A DNA stretch of 38,285 nt from Mycobacterium angelicum (GTDB lineage Bacteria; Actinomycetota; Actinomycetes; Mycobacteriales; Mycobacteriaceae), in NCBI RefSeq assembly GCF_002086155.1, contig NZ_MVHE01000053.1:1-38285 (forward strand). The letters run 5' to 3'. The notes beneath the pieces are model-generated. The model was not told the DNA's origin and ran no database searches. It saw only the letters and a program-made list of their open reading frames with translations. Position numbers and translations under genes: made by a program. How positions within the stretch are numbered: the stretch's first letter is position 1; each line of letters starts with the position of its first letter. Below, in pieces: positions 7,350 through 15,988 of this stretch.

Positions 7350-8621
7350 GTGGCTGGAAGTGCCGGATTCAGGAATGCGGTCAAGGCTGTGCTGCCCAGG
7401 GTGACATCCGGCTCGAGCGCCGACAATCCCCCGTGGCCGGCGACCGTCGCACTCGCGACGGCCATCGCCTTCGTGCTTTTCGCCCAGATCTTCATGGTCG
7501 CGCCGATCCTGCCCACCTTGGCCCGGGACTTCTCCACTTCGGCAGGGATCGTCGGCCTCGGCGTCCCGGCGTTTCTGGTGCCCTACGGCGCAATGGTGCT
7601 GCTGTGGGGGACGCTCTCGGACCGGCTGGGCCGCCGCCCGGTAATCCTGGTCTCGCTGGCGATCTTCGTCGCCATGGTCGCGGCAACTCCGTTGGCCGGC
7701 AATGCGGCGGAATTCATCGCGCTGCGGCTGGGCACCGGCGTCGGGGCAGGTGGCGTGGTGCCCATCAGCGTTGCGCTGGTCGGAGACGTAGTGCCGTATG
7801 AGCGCCGAGGGCGTGTCCTGGGTTGGCTGTTCGGCGGGATGGCCGGCGGTACGGCGCTGGGTGCCGCCGGCGGCGCGCTGGGTGAGCCGTTGCTGGGCTG
7901 GCGGGGCCTCTTCGTGGTGGTGACCGTGATCGCGTGGGTGCTGTTCGCACTGAGCCTGTGGTTGATCCCGGATACCGCGGCGACGCACGTGGCCCAACCG
8001 ATTCGTCAGACCCTCTCCGAGTTCGCCGAACTCCTGCGGGTTCCGCGGGCGCGCCGGACCTACGGCTTCGTGCTGATCAACGCGATGCTGCACGCCGGCA
8101 TCTACAGCTGGCTCGGTGTGTACCTGCAGCAGTGGGCGCACCTGGACGGGACGCAGATCGGGCTGGTGCTGCTGGGCTACGGCATTCCGGGACTGCTGCT
8201 GGGCCCCGCCATCGGACACCTGGCCGATCACTACGGCCGCGCCCGGATCATTCCGCTCGGGCTGGCCCTGGCCGGATGTTGCACGGCGGTGTTTGCGGCC
8301 GAGCCCGCGTTGGGGTTGGTTCAGGCCGCCGTGGTCGCCCTGTCCCTGGGCTACGACATGACCCAGCCGCCCCTGGTCGGCATCGTCACCGATCTGCCCG
8401 GCAACCGCGGGCAAGCCATCGGGCTCAATTCCTGCATGCTGTGGGCCGGCATGGGAATCGGCAGCCTCGCCTTCCAAGCGATTCTGCTGCCCTTCGGTTT
8501 CCGCGCGGCGTTCGCCGTTTTCGCTGCGGTGGCCTTGTTGAGCGCCATAGCCGCCATACCGGTGTTCCGCACCGAACGGCCGGCTTTGCCAACGCGTCCT
8601 ACTGCTGCGTCAGCCGGGTGA
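7350..8621 (+). CDS. MFS transporter (second of a tandem pair)
   Basis: Paralogue of the upstream transporter, 423 residues, about 12 membrane segments. Key motifs are GTLSDRLGRRPVIL, VPYERRGRVLGWLFGGMAGG, LVLLGYGIPGLLLGP and GYDMTQPPLVGIVTDLPGN; the last is also in its twin. The start is GTG 7350, with AGGCAGG about 8 bases upstream. It has a longer polar N-terminus (about 30 residues before the first membrane helix) than its twin. The 36-base gap to the first transporter holds no convincing terminator, so one transcript from the isomerase gene through this gene is likely. Confidence 0.9.
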   Translation: MAGSAGFRNAVKAVLPRVTSGSSADNPPWPATVALATAIAFVLFAQIFMVAPILPTLARDFSTSAGIVGLGVPAFLVPYGAMVLLWGTLSDRLGRRPVILVSLAIFVAMVAATPLAGNAAEFIALRLGTGVGAGGVVPISVALVGDVVPYERRGRVLGWLFGGMAGGTALGAAGGALGEPLLGWRGLFVVVTVIAWVLFALSLWLIPDTAATHVAQPIRQTLSEFAELLRVPRARRTYGFVLINAMLHAGIYSWLGVYLQQWAHLDGTQIGLVLLGYGIPGLLLGPAIGHLADHYGRARIIPLGLALAGCCTAVFAAEPALGLVQAAVVALSLGYDMTQPPLVGIVTDLPGNRGQAIGLNSCMLWAGMGIGSLAFQAILLPFGFRAAFAVFAAVALLSAIAAIPVFRTERPALPTRPTAASAG

Positions 8622-8676
8622 TTAGGATCGCGGTTATCGCCCGTTGAACGACCGCGCGGAATTAGTCGCCGTTGTC

Positions 8677-8696
8677 TCGGGACAGATTCGGGACAG
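8677..8696. repeat. 9-bp direct repeat in the aldehyde dehydrogenase leader
   Basis: TCGGGACAG occurs at 8677-8685 and again at 8688-8696, an 11-bp start-to-start period, so both copies would face the same side of the helix. The second copy runs into the Shine-Dalgarno AGGAAGGA of the aldehyde dehydrogenase gene. This could be an activator or repressor site; chance is not excluded. Confidence 0.35.
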
Positions 8697-8707
8697 GAAG
8701 GACAACG

Positions 8708-10141
8708 ATGACCACCGAATCCCCGCCCAAAGTCGCGCCCGCTGCCGGCGCCCCGCAATCGACCGACGTCGCCGGGACGGTTGCCCGGCTGCGCAATACC
8801 TTCGCCAGCGGGCGCACCCGCAGCATCGAGTGGCGCAAGCAGCAACTGCTCCAGCTGGCGAAGCTGGTGGAGGAAAACGAGGCCGCGATCGCCAAAGCGC
8901 TGGCCGAAGACCTCGACCGCAACGCGGTCGAGGCGTTCATCGCCGACATCGCGACCACCGCCGGCGAGGCGAAGTATGCGGCCAAGAAGCTGCGCAAGTG
9001 GACCCGCCGCAAGTACCTGCTGCTCGAGATGCCGCAGCTGCCCGGGCGCGGCTGGATCGAGTACGAGCCCTACGGCACCGTGCTGATCATCGGCGCCTGG
9101 AATTACCCGTTCTATCTGACCCTGGGCCCGGCGGTCGGCGCGATTGCCGCCGGAAACGCCGTCGTCCTCAAGCCCTCGGAAATCGCCGCGTCTTCGTCTC
9201 GGCTGATGGCCGAACTGGTGCCGCGCTACCTCGACAACGACGCCATCGCAGTAATCGAGGGTGACGGCTCGGTGAGCCAGGAGCTGATCGCTCAGGGCCT
9301 GGACCGCGTCATGTTCACCGGCGGAACCGAGATCGGCCGAAAGGTGTACGAAGGCGCGGCGCCGCACCTGACTCCGTGCACGTTGGAGCTGGGCGGCAAG
9401 AGCCCGGTCATCGTGGCGGCCGACGCCGACGTCGATGTCGCGGCCAAGCGGATCGCCTGGATCAAGCTGCTCAACGGCGGCCAAACCTGCGTCGCGCCCG
9501 ACTATGTGCTGGCCGATGCGACCATCCGCGACGAACTCGTCAGCAAGATCGGTGCGGCCCTGACCACGTTCCGGTCGCAGGATGACCCGAAGGGGCTGCG
9601 CATCGTCAACCAGCGCCAGTTCGACCGGTTGAGCGGCTACATATCCGCCGCTAAAGACGACGGCACGGCAAACGTCGCGGTGGGCGGCGGGTGCGACGCA
9701 TCCACGCTGCGCATCCAGCCGACCGTGGTCGTCGACCCCGATCCCGACGGGCCGCTGATGACCAACGAGATCTTCGGCCCGATCCTGCCGGTGCTCACCG
9801 TCAAGTCCCTGGATGACGCGATCGGCTTCGTCAACGCGCGGCCAAAGCCGCTGTCGGCTTACCTGTTCACCAAGGCGCGTGCCACCCGCGAGCGGGTCAT
9901 CAGGGAGGTGACCGCCGGCGGCATGCTGGTCAACCACCTGGCCTTCCAGGTGTCGACGGCCAAGCTGCCGTTCGGCGGCGTCGGCGCCTCGGGGATGGGT
10001 GCCTACCACGGCAAATACGGCTTCGACGAGTTCAGCCACCGCAAGTCGGTGCTGACCAAACCCACCCGTCCCGACTTCTCCAAGATGATCTACCCGCCCT
10101 ACACCGAGCGGGCGTTCAAGATGGCTCGCCGGCTGTTCTGA
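8708..10141 (+). CDS. Aldehyde dehydrogenase, NAD(P)+-dependent, class 3-like
   Basis: Oxidises aldehydes to carboxylates. 477 residues from ATG 8708. The active site is complete: N132 in WNYPF, E227 in TLELGGKSP and the nucleophile C261 in NGGQTCVAPDYV; the nucleotide loop VMFTGGTEIG is at 201-210. The short family length and the basic C-terminus (ERAFKMARRLF) resemble class 3 fatty-aldehyde dehydrogenases, some of which are membrane associated. The start is chosen for its strong AGGAAGGA Shine-Dalgarno; a TTG 12 codons upstream is the alternative. The SDR gene follows after 55 bases. It corresponds to Rv0147 by position and type. Confidence 0.94.
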   Translation: MTTESPPKVAPAAGAPQSTDVAGTVARLRNTFASGRTRSIEWRKQQLLQLAKLVEENEAAIAKALAEDLDRNAVEAFIADIATTAGEAKYAAKKLRKWTRRKYLLLEMPQLPGRGWIEYEPYGTVLIIGAWNYPFYLTLGPAVGAIAAGNAVVLKPSEIAASSSRLMAELVPRYLDNDAIAVIEGDGSVSQELIAQGLDRVMFTGGTEIGRKVYEGAAPHLTPCTLELGGKSPVIVAADADVDVAAKRIAWIKLLNGGQTCVAPDYVLADATIRDELVSKIGAALTTFRSQDDPKGLRIVNQRQFDRLSGYISAAKDDGTANVAVGGGCDASTLRIQPTVVVDPDPDGPLMTNEIFGPILPVLTVKSLDDAIGFVNARPKPLSAYLFTKARATRERVIREVTAGGMLVNHLAFQVSTAKLPFGGVGASGMGAYHGKYGFDEFSHRKSVLTKPTRPDFSKMIYPPYTERAFKMARRLF

Positions 10142-10196
10142 CCCGTTCCAAATCCCATAACGGCCAAGACTTTTCATAACTGCAGAGAGGAAACTG

Positions 10197-11057
10197 ATGC
10201 CCGGAGTGCAGGATCGCGTCGTCGTTGTGACCGGAGCCGGCGGGGGACTGGGCCGCGAATACGCGCTCACCCTCGCCCGCGAAGGCGCCAGCGTCATCGT
10301 CAACGACCTCGGTGGAGCCCGTGACGGTACCGGCGCCGGCCACAACATGGCCGACCACGTCGTCGCCGAGATCCGCGACGCGGGTGGTCGCGCAGCTGCC
10401 AACTACGACAACGTCGCCACCGAGGACGGCGCGGCGAACATCATCAAGACCGCGCTCGACGAGTTCGGCGCCGTGCACGGTGTGGTGAGCAACGCCGGGA
10501 TCCTGCGCGACGGCACCTTCCACAAGATGACATCGGAGAACTGGGACGCGGTGCTCAAGGTGCACCTGTACGGCGGGTACAACGTCATCCGCGCGGCGTG
10601 GCCGCACTTCCGCGAGCAGAGCTACGGCCGGGTCGTGGTCGCCACCTCCACCAGTGGGCTGTTCGGCAATTTCGGCCAAACCAATTACGGCGCAGCCAAA
10701 CTCGGTCTGGTCGGCCTGATCAACACGCTGGCGCTGGAGGGGGCCAAGTACAACATCCATGCCAACGCGATCGCTCCGGTCGCGGCCACCCGGATGACCG
10801 AGGACATCCTGCCGCCCGAGGTACTGGAAAAGCTGACGCCGGAGTTCGTGGCGCCGATCGTCGCCTACCTGTGCACCGAGGAATCCGACGACAACGCGTC
10901 GGTGTTCGTCGTCGGTGGCGGCAAGGTGCAGCGCGTCGCGCTGTTCCAGAACGACGGGGTCAGCTTCGACAAGCCGCCGTCGGTGGCCGACGTCGCCGAG
11001 CAGTGGTCGCAGATCGCTGATCTGTCCGGCGCGCAAAAAGCTGGATTCAAGTTGTAA
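10197..11057 (+). CDS. Short-chain dehydrogenase/reductase, MFE-2 dehydrogenase-like
   Basis: NAD(P)-dependent oxidoreductase of 286 residues. The Rossmann motif is TGAGGGLGR (12-20), followed by NDLGG at 36-40, whose aspartate favours NAD+. SNAG is at 98-101 and the catalytic S-Y-K set is in TSTSG with Y164 and K168 (YGAAK). The sequence pattern is that of the (3R)-hydroxyacyl-CoA dehydrogenase unit of peroxisomal multifunctional enzyme 2, so a hydroxyacyl-CoA is a plausible substrate (inference). AGAGGAAA precedes the ATG. The quinone oxidoreductase gene follows after 4 bases. The order equals Rv0147-Rv0148-Rv0149. Confidence 0.93.
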   Translation: MPGVQDRVVVVTGAGGGLGREYALTLAREGASVIVNDLGGARDGTGAGHNMADHVVAEIRDAGGRAAANYDNVATEDGAANIIKTALDEFGAVHGVVSNAGILRDGTFHKMTSENWDAVLKVHLYGGYNVIRAAWPHFREQSYGRVVVATSTSGLFGNFGQTNYGAAKLGLVGLINTLALEGAKYNIHANAIAPVAATRMTEDILPPEVLEKLTPEFVAPIVAYLCTEESDDNASVFVVGGGKVQRVALFQNDGVSFDKPPSVADVAEQWSQIADLSGAQKAGFKL

Positions 11058-11061
11058 CTAG

Positions 11062-12030
11062 ATGAAAGCCTGTGTCGTACAAGAGCTTTCCGGCCCGTCC
11101 GGCATAGTCTATACGGATATCGATGACGTGTTCGATGACGGTGAAAACATCGTCATCGATGTTCGCGCCGCCGGCGTGTGCTATCCGGACCTGCTGCTGA
11201 GCAAGGGCGAGTATCAGCTGAAGTTGCCACCGCCCTTCGTGCCCGGCATGGAAACCGCCGGCGTTGTTCTATCAGCACCCGAGGAGTCGGGTTTCCGTGT
11301 GGGCGAACGTGTTTCGGCGTTCGGGGTGCTCGGCTGCTACGCCGAACTGGTGGCCGTGCCGGTGGCCAACGTGGTGCGCACCCCGGTGGAGCTCGACGAT
11401 GCCGAAGCGGTGTCGCTGCTGGTCAACTACAACACCATGTACTTCGCCCTGACCCGGCGCGCCGCCATGCGACCGGGTGACACGGTGCTGGTGCTGGGCG
11501 CTTCCGGCGGAGTGGGGACCGCCGCCGTGCAACTCGCCCGCGCGATGGGCGCCAGCCAGGTCTTGGCGGTGGTGCACCGGGAGAGCGCCATCGACTACGT
11601 CGCCTCGCTCGGCGCCGACGTGGTGCTGCCGCTGAGCGACGCCTGGGCCGAGCAGGTGCTCGAGCACACCTACGGCAAAGGCGTGGATATCGTGGTCGAT
11701 CCCATCGGTGGCCCGACATTCGACGACGCGCTGCGCGTGCTGGCCATCGACGGCAAGCTGTTGGTCATCGGCTTCGCGGCCGGCAGCATCCCCACGCTGC
11801 AGGTCAACCGCCTGCTGCTGCGCAATATCAGCGTGGTGGGTGTGGCGTGGGGCGAGTACCTCAACAAGGTCCCCGGCTCGGCCGACCTGTTCTCCTGGGG
11901 CCTGAACCAACTGGTGTGTCTCGGGCTGAGACCGCCTCCGCCGCAGCGTTACCCGTTGTCCGAAGCCAGGGCCGCATTGCAGGCCCTGGACGACGGCGGG
12001 GTGCTGGGCAAACTCGTCCTGGAACCCTGA
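11062..12030 (+). CDS. Zinc-less NADPH:quinone oxidoreductase (MDR family)
   Basis: Medium-chain dehydrogenase/reductase of 322 residues without the zinc ligands of alcohol dehydrogenases, as in quinone oxidoreductases and enoyl reductases. The N-terminal GroES-like domain covers about 1-125; the nucleotide fold carries VLVLGASGGVGTAAVQLA (GASGGVG at 146-152). GMETAGVV and YPDLL are typical of the family. The start lies 4 bases after the SDR stop with no visible Shine-Dalgarno, so translational coupling is likely. Length and position match Rv0149. The true electron acceptor cannot be told from sequence. Confidence 0.92.
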   Translation: MKACVVQELSGPSGIVYTDIDDVFDDGENIVIDVRAAGVCYPDLLLSKGEYQLKLPPPFVPGMETAGVVLSAPEESGFRVGERVSAFGVLGCYAELVAVPVANVVRTPVELDDAEAVSLLVNYNTMYFALTRRAAMRPGDTVLVLGASGGVGTAAVQLARAMGASQVLAVVHRESAIDYVASLGADVVLPLSDAWAEQVLEHTYGKGVDIVVDPIGGPTFDDALRVLAIDGKLLVIGFAAGSIPTLQVNRLLLRNISVVGVAWGEYLNKVPGSADLFSWGLNQLVCLGLRPPPPQRYPLSEARAALQALDDGGVLGKLVLEP

Positions 12031-12100
12031 TCCTCAGTCGCGCCGGCGATCTCGCCGACGGCATTGAGTAGCACGTTGAGTTCGAAACCGCCTGCGAGCG

Positions 12101-12661
12101 TTAGCAATGCGGTGTCAGGCCGAATGGCGTTGCCGCGTCGGCATTTCCGAGCGAATAGCCATAGTGCGGGTCGCCGTAACCCAGGTTGATGAGGCACGTC
12201 AGATCCGGTTGGATCAGGTCGGCCAGCGGATTGCCGAGTACCGGCAGGGCGTCTTGTCGAGTATCTGGACCCCCGTCGGCACCGACTGGTTGAGCGGCAG
12301 GTCCTTGATCTGGGTCACGCCGGCTACTGCCCTGCATGATCAATGCGACAAACGGATCCGCCAGCAGGGCCGGTCCCGCATTGGTGGCCTCGGCCACGGC
12401 GTACGCGTTGCCCGCGCCGGTCAGCGCCCGGACGAATTCGTCGTGAAGCAGCGATGCCTGGCTGACGACCGCTTGATACTCCTGGGCGTACGAGCCGAAC
12501 AGCGTCGCGGCGGCCGCGGAGACCTCGTCCTGGGCCGCCGCCACCAGGCCGGTCGTCGGACCCGCCGCGGCCGCGCTGGCCGACGCCATAGCCGAACGAA
12601 TCTGCGCCAGACCCGCTGCGGCATCCGCGATCATCTGCGGTTGCGTCGTTACGGATGACAT
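12101..12661 (-). pseudogene. Decayed PE-PPE gene: intact PE domain, gutted esterase domain
   Basis: The open frame (186 codons from ATG 12661, GAAGGG upstream) starts with a normal PE domain, including DEVSAAAATLFGSYAQEYQ and the YAVAE (YxxxE) secretion signal. After ALIMQG it reads unrelated Arg/Gln-rich sequence, then returns to GNPLADLIQPDLTCLINLGY, a late segment of the PE-PPE domain. In another frame, 12244-12309 encodes IKDLPLNQSVPTGVQILDKT, which matches SLPFVTSVREGVQILDTA of the neighbouring intact PE-PPE protein. The gene has therefore lost about 50 and about 170 codons in two deletions, with one shift of frame and a compensating return. The GYSQSA nucleophile region is gone. Position suggests the PE1 (Rv0151c) counterpart. 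The product could still be secreted as a PE-only protein. Confidence 0.8.
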
Positions 12662-12837
12662 CCGAGCAGTTCCCTTCACCCAGGGTTTTCCGTCGTATAC
12701 CGACGATGCTGTGATACCGATGACCCGGCGAGCCCGACCATCGCGGGGCCCGGTATGGCTACGCCTAGATGGGTGCCTTCCGCCCGATAGGCGGTACGGC
12801 GAAATCGCCCGTGCGCGTTAGGGAATCAGGCTTTGGA

Positions 12838-14490
12838 TTACAGGCCGAGGCTTTGCAAATCCTGAATGATTTCGGCCGTCGCTTCGACAACCGCGATGAA
12901 TTCGATCATTCCGGCCAGGGCTCCCAATCCAAAGGTGGCCGCCAGCGGGAGCTCGATCGCAGCTTTCAGATTCCCCTGCAGCAGCGAGCTCACGAACAGA
13001 TTGGCGTTGTATGCCGGAAGAATGGTGACCATGGCCACGGCCAGATCCGCTGTTGGAAGCAACACCGAGTAGCCGGTGGAAGCCGCGGAGGCGAGGACGC
13101 CGATGACGTTTTGCAGCGTGGGCGGCGAAGGAATGGGTGGCGGCGGCATGATCGTGTCGATATATGGCGGGAAGGCGAGCGTCGGCATGGTGGGCGGCGT
13201 GGTCAGCGCGATCGGCAGGGTCGCCATAAAGTCGTTGATTCCCTGATGGGTTCCCCGGTACAGAGCGTCGCCGATGACGTGCGGCGGGACGTCGGGGAAG
13301 AGGCCGAAGGGTGTCGGTACATTGGCGGGGCTCGTCGAATAGCCGAAGTTCGGGTCGCCGTAGCCCAGATTGACGAACACCTTCAAATCCGGCTCGATGA
13401 GTGCGGCAAGCGGATTTCCGATGACGGGGATGGCCCGCAGCGGATCCAGCAACGGTAAATGTGGGTGGCTGATCATGTAGTACGTGCTGTTCGTCGGACC
13501 TTGTGTGGGCAAAAGTGTGGCGGACGCGATCTGCTCGGGGGTGAGGCTCGGATACGTGGTGTGCACGGTCAGTATGCCGAAGATGGCATTGATGTCGGAC
13601 ACGATGTTCAATGGGTACCGCGGGAAATCGGCGAAACCGTCATATTCAATCGTGTAGGTCGTAATCTGATACGGATTGTCCGGAGTCGCCCCGTAGAACG
13701 GCAGCCCGACAGTGGTTATGTTAAGACCGGGTATGCGGGCAAGGATGCCGCCATTCGGATTCATCTCATTGCCGGTGAAAATGAAATTAATCATGCTGGG
13801 GTCCGGCTTATTCGGGCCCAATGAAAGGAAATGCTCTATTTCCAGCGAAGCCAGCACGGCGCTCTGTGAATAGCCGAACACAGTGACGTGGTTTCCGGCA
13901 TGCAGCTCTTGCCAGATCGCCGTGTCGAGAATCTGCACGCCCTCCCGCACCGAGGTAACGAAGGGCAGCGATTTCACCCCGGTGATGGGATACAACTGCT
14001 CGGGAGTATTCAGCGGTTTCACCGCAAGGCCCGGGAACAGGTGGTGAATGTATAGGTCGGTGACACCCTTGAGGTAAGTGGGTGTCGGAATCATCATTCC
14101 GGTGCCACCCATGGCAATAGCGACCTTGTCGTTGAATACCGGCGGCACGGCGGTTGGCGACGTCGGCGTATAAAGGTCTTGTGTTACGCCCTGTACCAGG
14201 GTCGCGATATTGATGGCCTCGCTATTGATATAAAGATTGGCGGTCGCGGTCAGCCGCTGGGTCAAGTCGGCGTAGAACGAGGAAAGTTGTGCGCTGATGG
14301 CCTGGTACTCCTGGCCGAAGGCGCCGAACATATTCGCCAGGGCCGTCGAGACTTCGTCGGCGGCGGCCGCCGCGATCCCCGTCGTCGGAGCCGCCGCGGC
14401 CGCAGTCGCTTCGCTGAGCGCCGAGCCGATGCCTGCCAACTCCGTAGCCGCCGCGGACAGTAACGGTGGCTGTACGAACACGTACGACAA
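12838..14490 (-). CDS. PE-PPE domain protein, predicted serine esterase
   Basis: Type VII-secreted protein of 550 residues. The PE domain (1-95) ends with the YINSE (YxxxE) export signal. The PE-PPE domain (PF08237, about 150-400) is an alpha/beta serine hydrolase: nucleophile S208 in GYSQS, D284 in EYDGFAD and H310 in TVHTTYP fit the triad. Some relatives are esterases or cutinase-like enzymes. The C-terminus (about 440-545) has hydrophobic stretches. The start is TTG 14490, supported by AGGAGGG 8 bases upstream and by the standard MSYV N-terminus. The decayed paralogue lies 176 bases downstream. Position suggests the PE2 (Rv0152c) counterpart. Confidence 0.9.
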   Translation of the reverse strand: MSYVFVQPPLLSAAATELAGIGSALSEATAAAAAPTTGIAAAAADEVSTALANMFGAFGQEYQAISAQLSSFYADLTQRLTATANLYINSEAINIATLVQGVTQDLYTPTSPTAVPPVFNDKVAIAMGGTGMMIPTPTYLKGVTDLYIHHLFPGLAVKPLNTPEQLYPITGVKSLPFVTSVREGVQILDTAIWQELHAGNHVTVFGYSQSAVLASLEIEHFLSLGPNKPDPSMINFIFTGNEMNPNGGILARIPGLNITTVGLPFYGATPDNPYQITTYTIEYDGFADFPRYPLNIVSDINAIFGILTVHTTYPSLTPEQIASATLLPTQGPTNSTYYMISHPHLPLLDPLRAIPVIGNPLAALIEPDLKVFVNLGYGDPNFGYSTSPANVPTPFGLFPDVPPHVIGDALYRGTHQGINDFMATLPIALTTPPTMPTLAFPPYIDTIMPPPPIPSPPTLQNVIGVLASAASTGYSVLLPTADLAVAMVTILPAYNANLFVSSLLQGNLKAAIELPLAATFGLGALAGMIEFIAVVEATAEIIQDLQSLGL

Positions 14491-14603
14491 CGCCCAATCC
14501 CTCCTGGCGACGGGCCCGGATGTTGGCCCGTCAAGCCGGTACTCGTTGGAGCCTAAAGGGATTTCGCGTTTGTGTCTGGCCTTTGGGCCGACCCCATATG
14601 TTC

Positions 14604-15782
14604 TTAAAAGACGCCGGCCGGCGGCGCCACTTGGGCCAAGTAGGATCCGAACATCTGGGCGGCGACGTCGTAATCGCAGTACGCGTGGGATGCCGCGGTG
14701 TGGATATCGCGCCAGTACCGTTGCATGGGGTTGTCATCGCGGATCGCGCTGCCGCCGGCGGCCTCGAACAGGCGATCAGCGGCACGTACGGCCAGCCGAG
14801 TGGCATAAGTCTGTCCGGTACGCCAAGTGACCCATTGGTCCATACCGGCGATGTCAGGGGATAGCGAACGTGCGTCCATCTCCGACCAGTGGCCGTCCAG
14901 AATCCGGGCCGCGGCATCCAATTCGTGGCTGGACTCGGCCAGCCGCATGAGCGCCGAAGATGACTCCACCACCTTTGCTCCGGTGTACGACCGAACTCGG
15001 GTCCTGATCCGGTCCCGATACAGATCGCGCAGGGCCTCGGCGGCGCCGAGGACCACAGCGGGAAACGCCAACGAATTCACCGGTGCGAACGGCAACCGAT
15101 ACACCGGGGCCGGGTTGGTGGCGAATCCGCTGGCCTGGCCGGTGTTCAGCAACCACATCTTCTCGTAGCGATGGTGCGGAACGAACGCGTCCTCGACCAC
15201 GAGGTCCTGGCTGCCGCTACCTCTCAATCCCATTGCGAACCAAACGTCCTCGATGGAGTAGTCCTGCCGAGGCACCACCGCGAAGTGGGGCTCGGCGTCG
15301 CCGTTGGCGTTGGGCAGTGAGAAGCCCAGGATCGCCCAGCTCGCATGCTCGCATCCGCTGGAAAAGCTGAACCGACCGCTCAGCCGAATGCCGCCCTTGG
15401 TTCTGGTGGTCTTACCCACTGGCGCAACAGAAGAGCAGATCAGGGGTTCGTCCCCGCTGCCCCAGATCTCGTGCTGCAACTCCCCGCTGAAGTTCGCGAT
15501 GGGGTGGCAGTGCAACATCAGCAGACCCATGGCCCACGCGGTCGACGGACACGCGCTCGCCAGTAAGCGGGTGGCTGTGCCGACTTCGGTCAGGCTGAGC
15601 TCCTGGCCGCCGTACTTGGCGGGAACCAGCGCGCTCAGATAACCGGCGGCGCGTAACTCGTCGACGTTTTCGACGGGGACGCGGCGCAGCGATTCGGTTT
15701 CGGCTGCTCGTGCGGCGATGGAAGGCAGAACCGCGCGCACCCTCTCAACAAGGTCGACGTCCTGCAATGTCTCTTCGATCAT
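14604..15782 (-). CDS. HsaA-like flavin-dependent monooxygenase (acyl-CoA dehydrogenase fold)
   Basis: 392 residues with the acyl-CoA dehydrogenase fold but closer by pattern to group D two-component monooxygenases such as HsaA (394 residues), which hydroxylate aromatic or steroid-derived substrates with FMNH2 from a partner reductase. Supporting signs are ESLRRVPVENVDELRAAGY near the N-terminus, LASACPSTAWAMGLLMLHC at about 75-93, and RYWRDIHTAASHAY near the C-terminus in place of the YEGT catalytic glutamate loop of true dehydrogenases. ATG 15782 is chosen for AGGAAGGAG upstream; an in-frame ATG 15 codons earlier is possible. No flavin reductase lies nearby. I do not recall it between PE2 and ptbB in M. 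tuberculosis. Confidence 0.82.
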   Translation of the reverse strand: MIEETLQDVDLVERVRAVLPSIAARAAETESLRRVPVENVDELRAAGYLSALVPAKYGGQELSLTEVGTATRLLASACPSTAWAMGLLMLHCHPIANFSGELQHEIWGSGDEPLICSSVAPVGKTTRTKGGIRLSGRFSFSSGCEHASWAILGFSLPNANGDAEPHFAVVPRQDYSIEDVWFAMGLRGSGSQDLVVEDAFVPHHRYEKMWLLNTGQASGFATNPAPVYRLPFAPVNSLAFPAVVLGAAEALRDLYRDRIRTRVRSYTGAKVVESSSALMRLAESSHELDAAARILDGHWSEMDARSLSPDIAGMDQWVTWRTGQTYATRLAVRAADRLFEAAGGSAIRDDNPMQRYWRDIHTAASHAYCDYDVAAQMFGSYLAQVAPPAGVF

Positions 15783-15959
15783 CGGGCTGGTCTCCTTCCT
15801 GCCATGTAGATACTGGGTGAGTTGCATTGCGGCGCAGCAGATTCAGCACTGCAAGGCAAGTGGCGTCCGCGCCGATCTACGGCCGCGGCAGTAAGGCTAA
15901 CTACCGAAAGTGATTGAAATCTATATGCAGAAGGCCCCGTGGGTCGTCAGCGAATAACT

Positions 15960-15971
15960 GATGTGCACATC
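15960..15971. promoter_or_regulatory. 12-bp perfect palindrome
   Basis: GATGTGCACATC is self-complementary over 12 bases. It sits in the 206-bp gap between ptbB (ends 15989) and the start of the HsaA-like gene, both on the minus strand, so it could be an operator about 180 bp upstream of the latter. No neighbouring regulator gene points to a ligand. Confidence 0.35.
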
Positions 15972-15988
15972 CGCGGCGCCGGCGGGCC

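Noticed and set aside
6687..8477. 596-codon open frame on the minus strand
   Set aside because: Opposite the two MFS genes; Gln/His/Arg-rich and without motifs.
8351..10402. 683-codon open frame on the minus strand
   Set aside because: Opposite the aldehyde dehydrogenase gene; no recognisable domain and shadow-like composition.
12015..12105. C-terminal tail of the PE-PPE relic as a separate gene
   Set aside because: It has no start codon with a ribosome-binding site and overlaps the quinone oxidoreductase end; kept only as possible remnant sequence.
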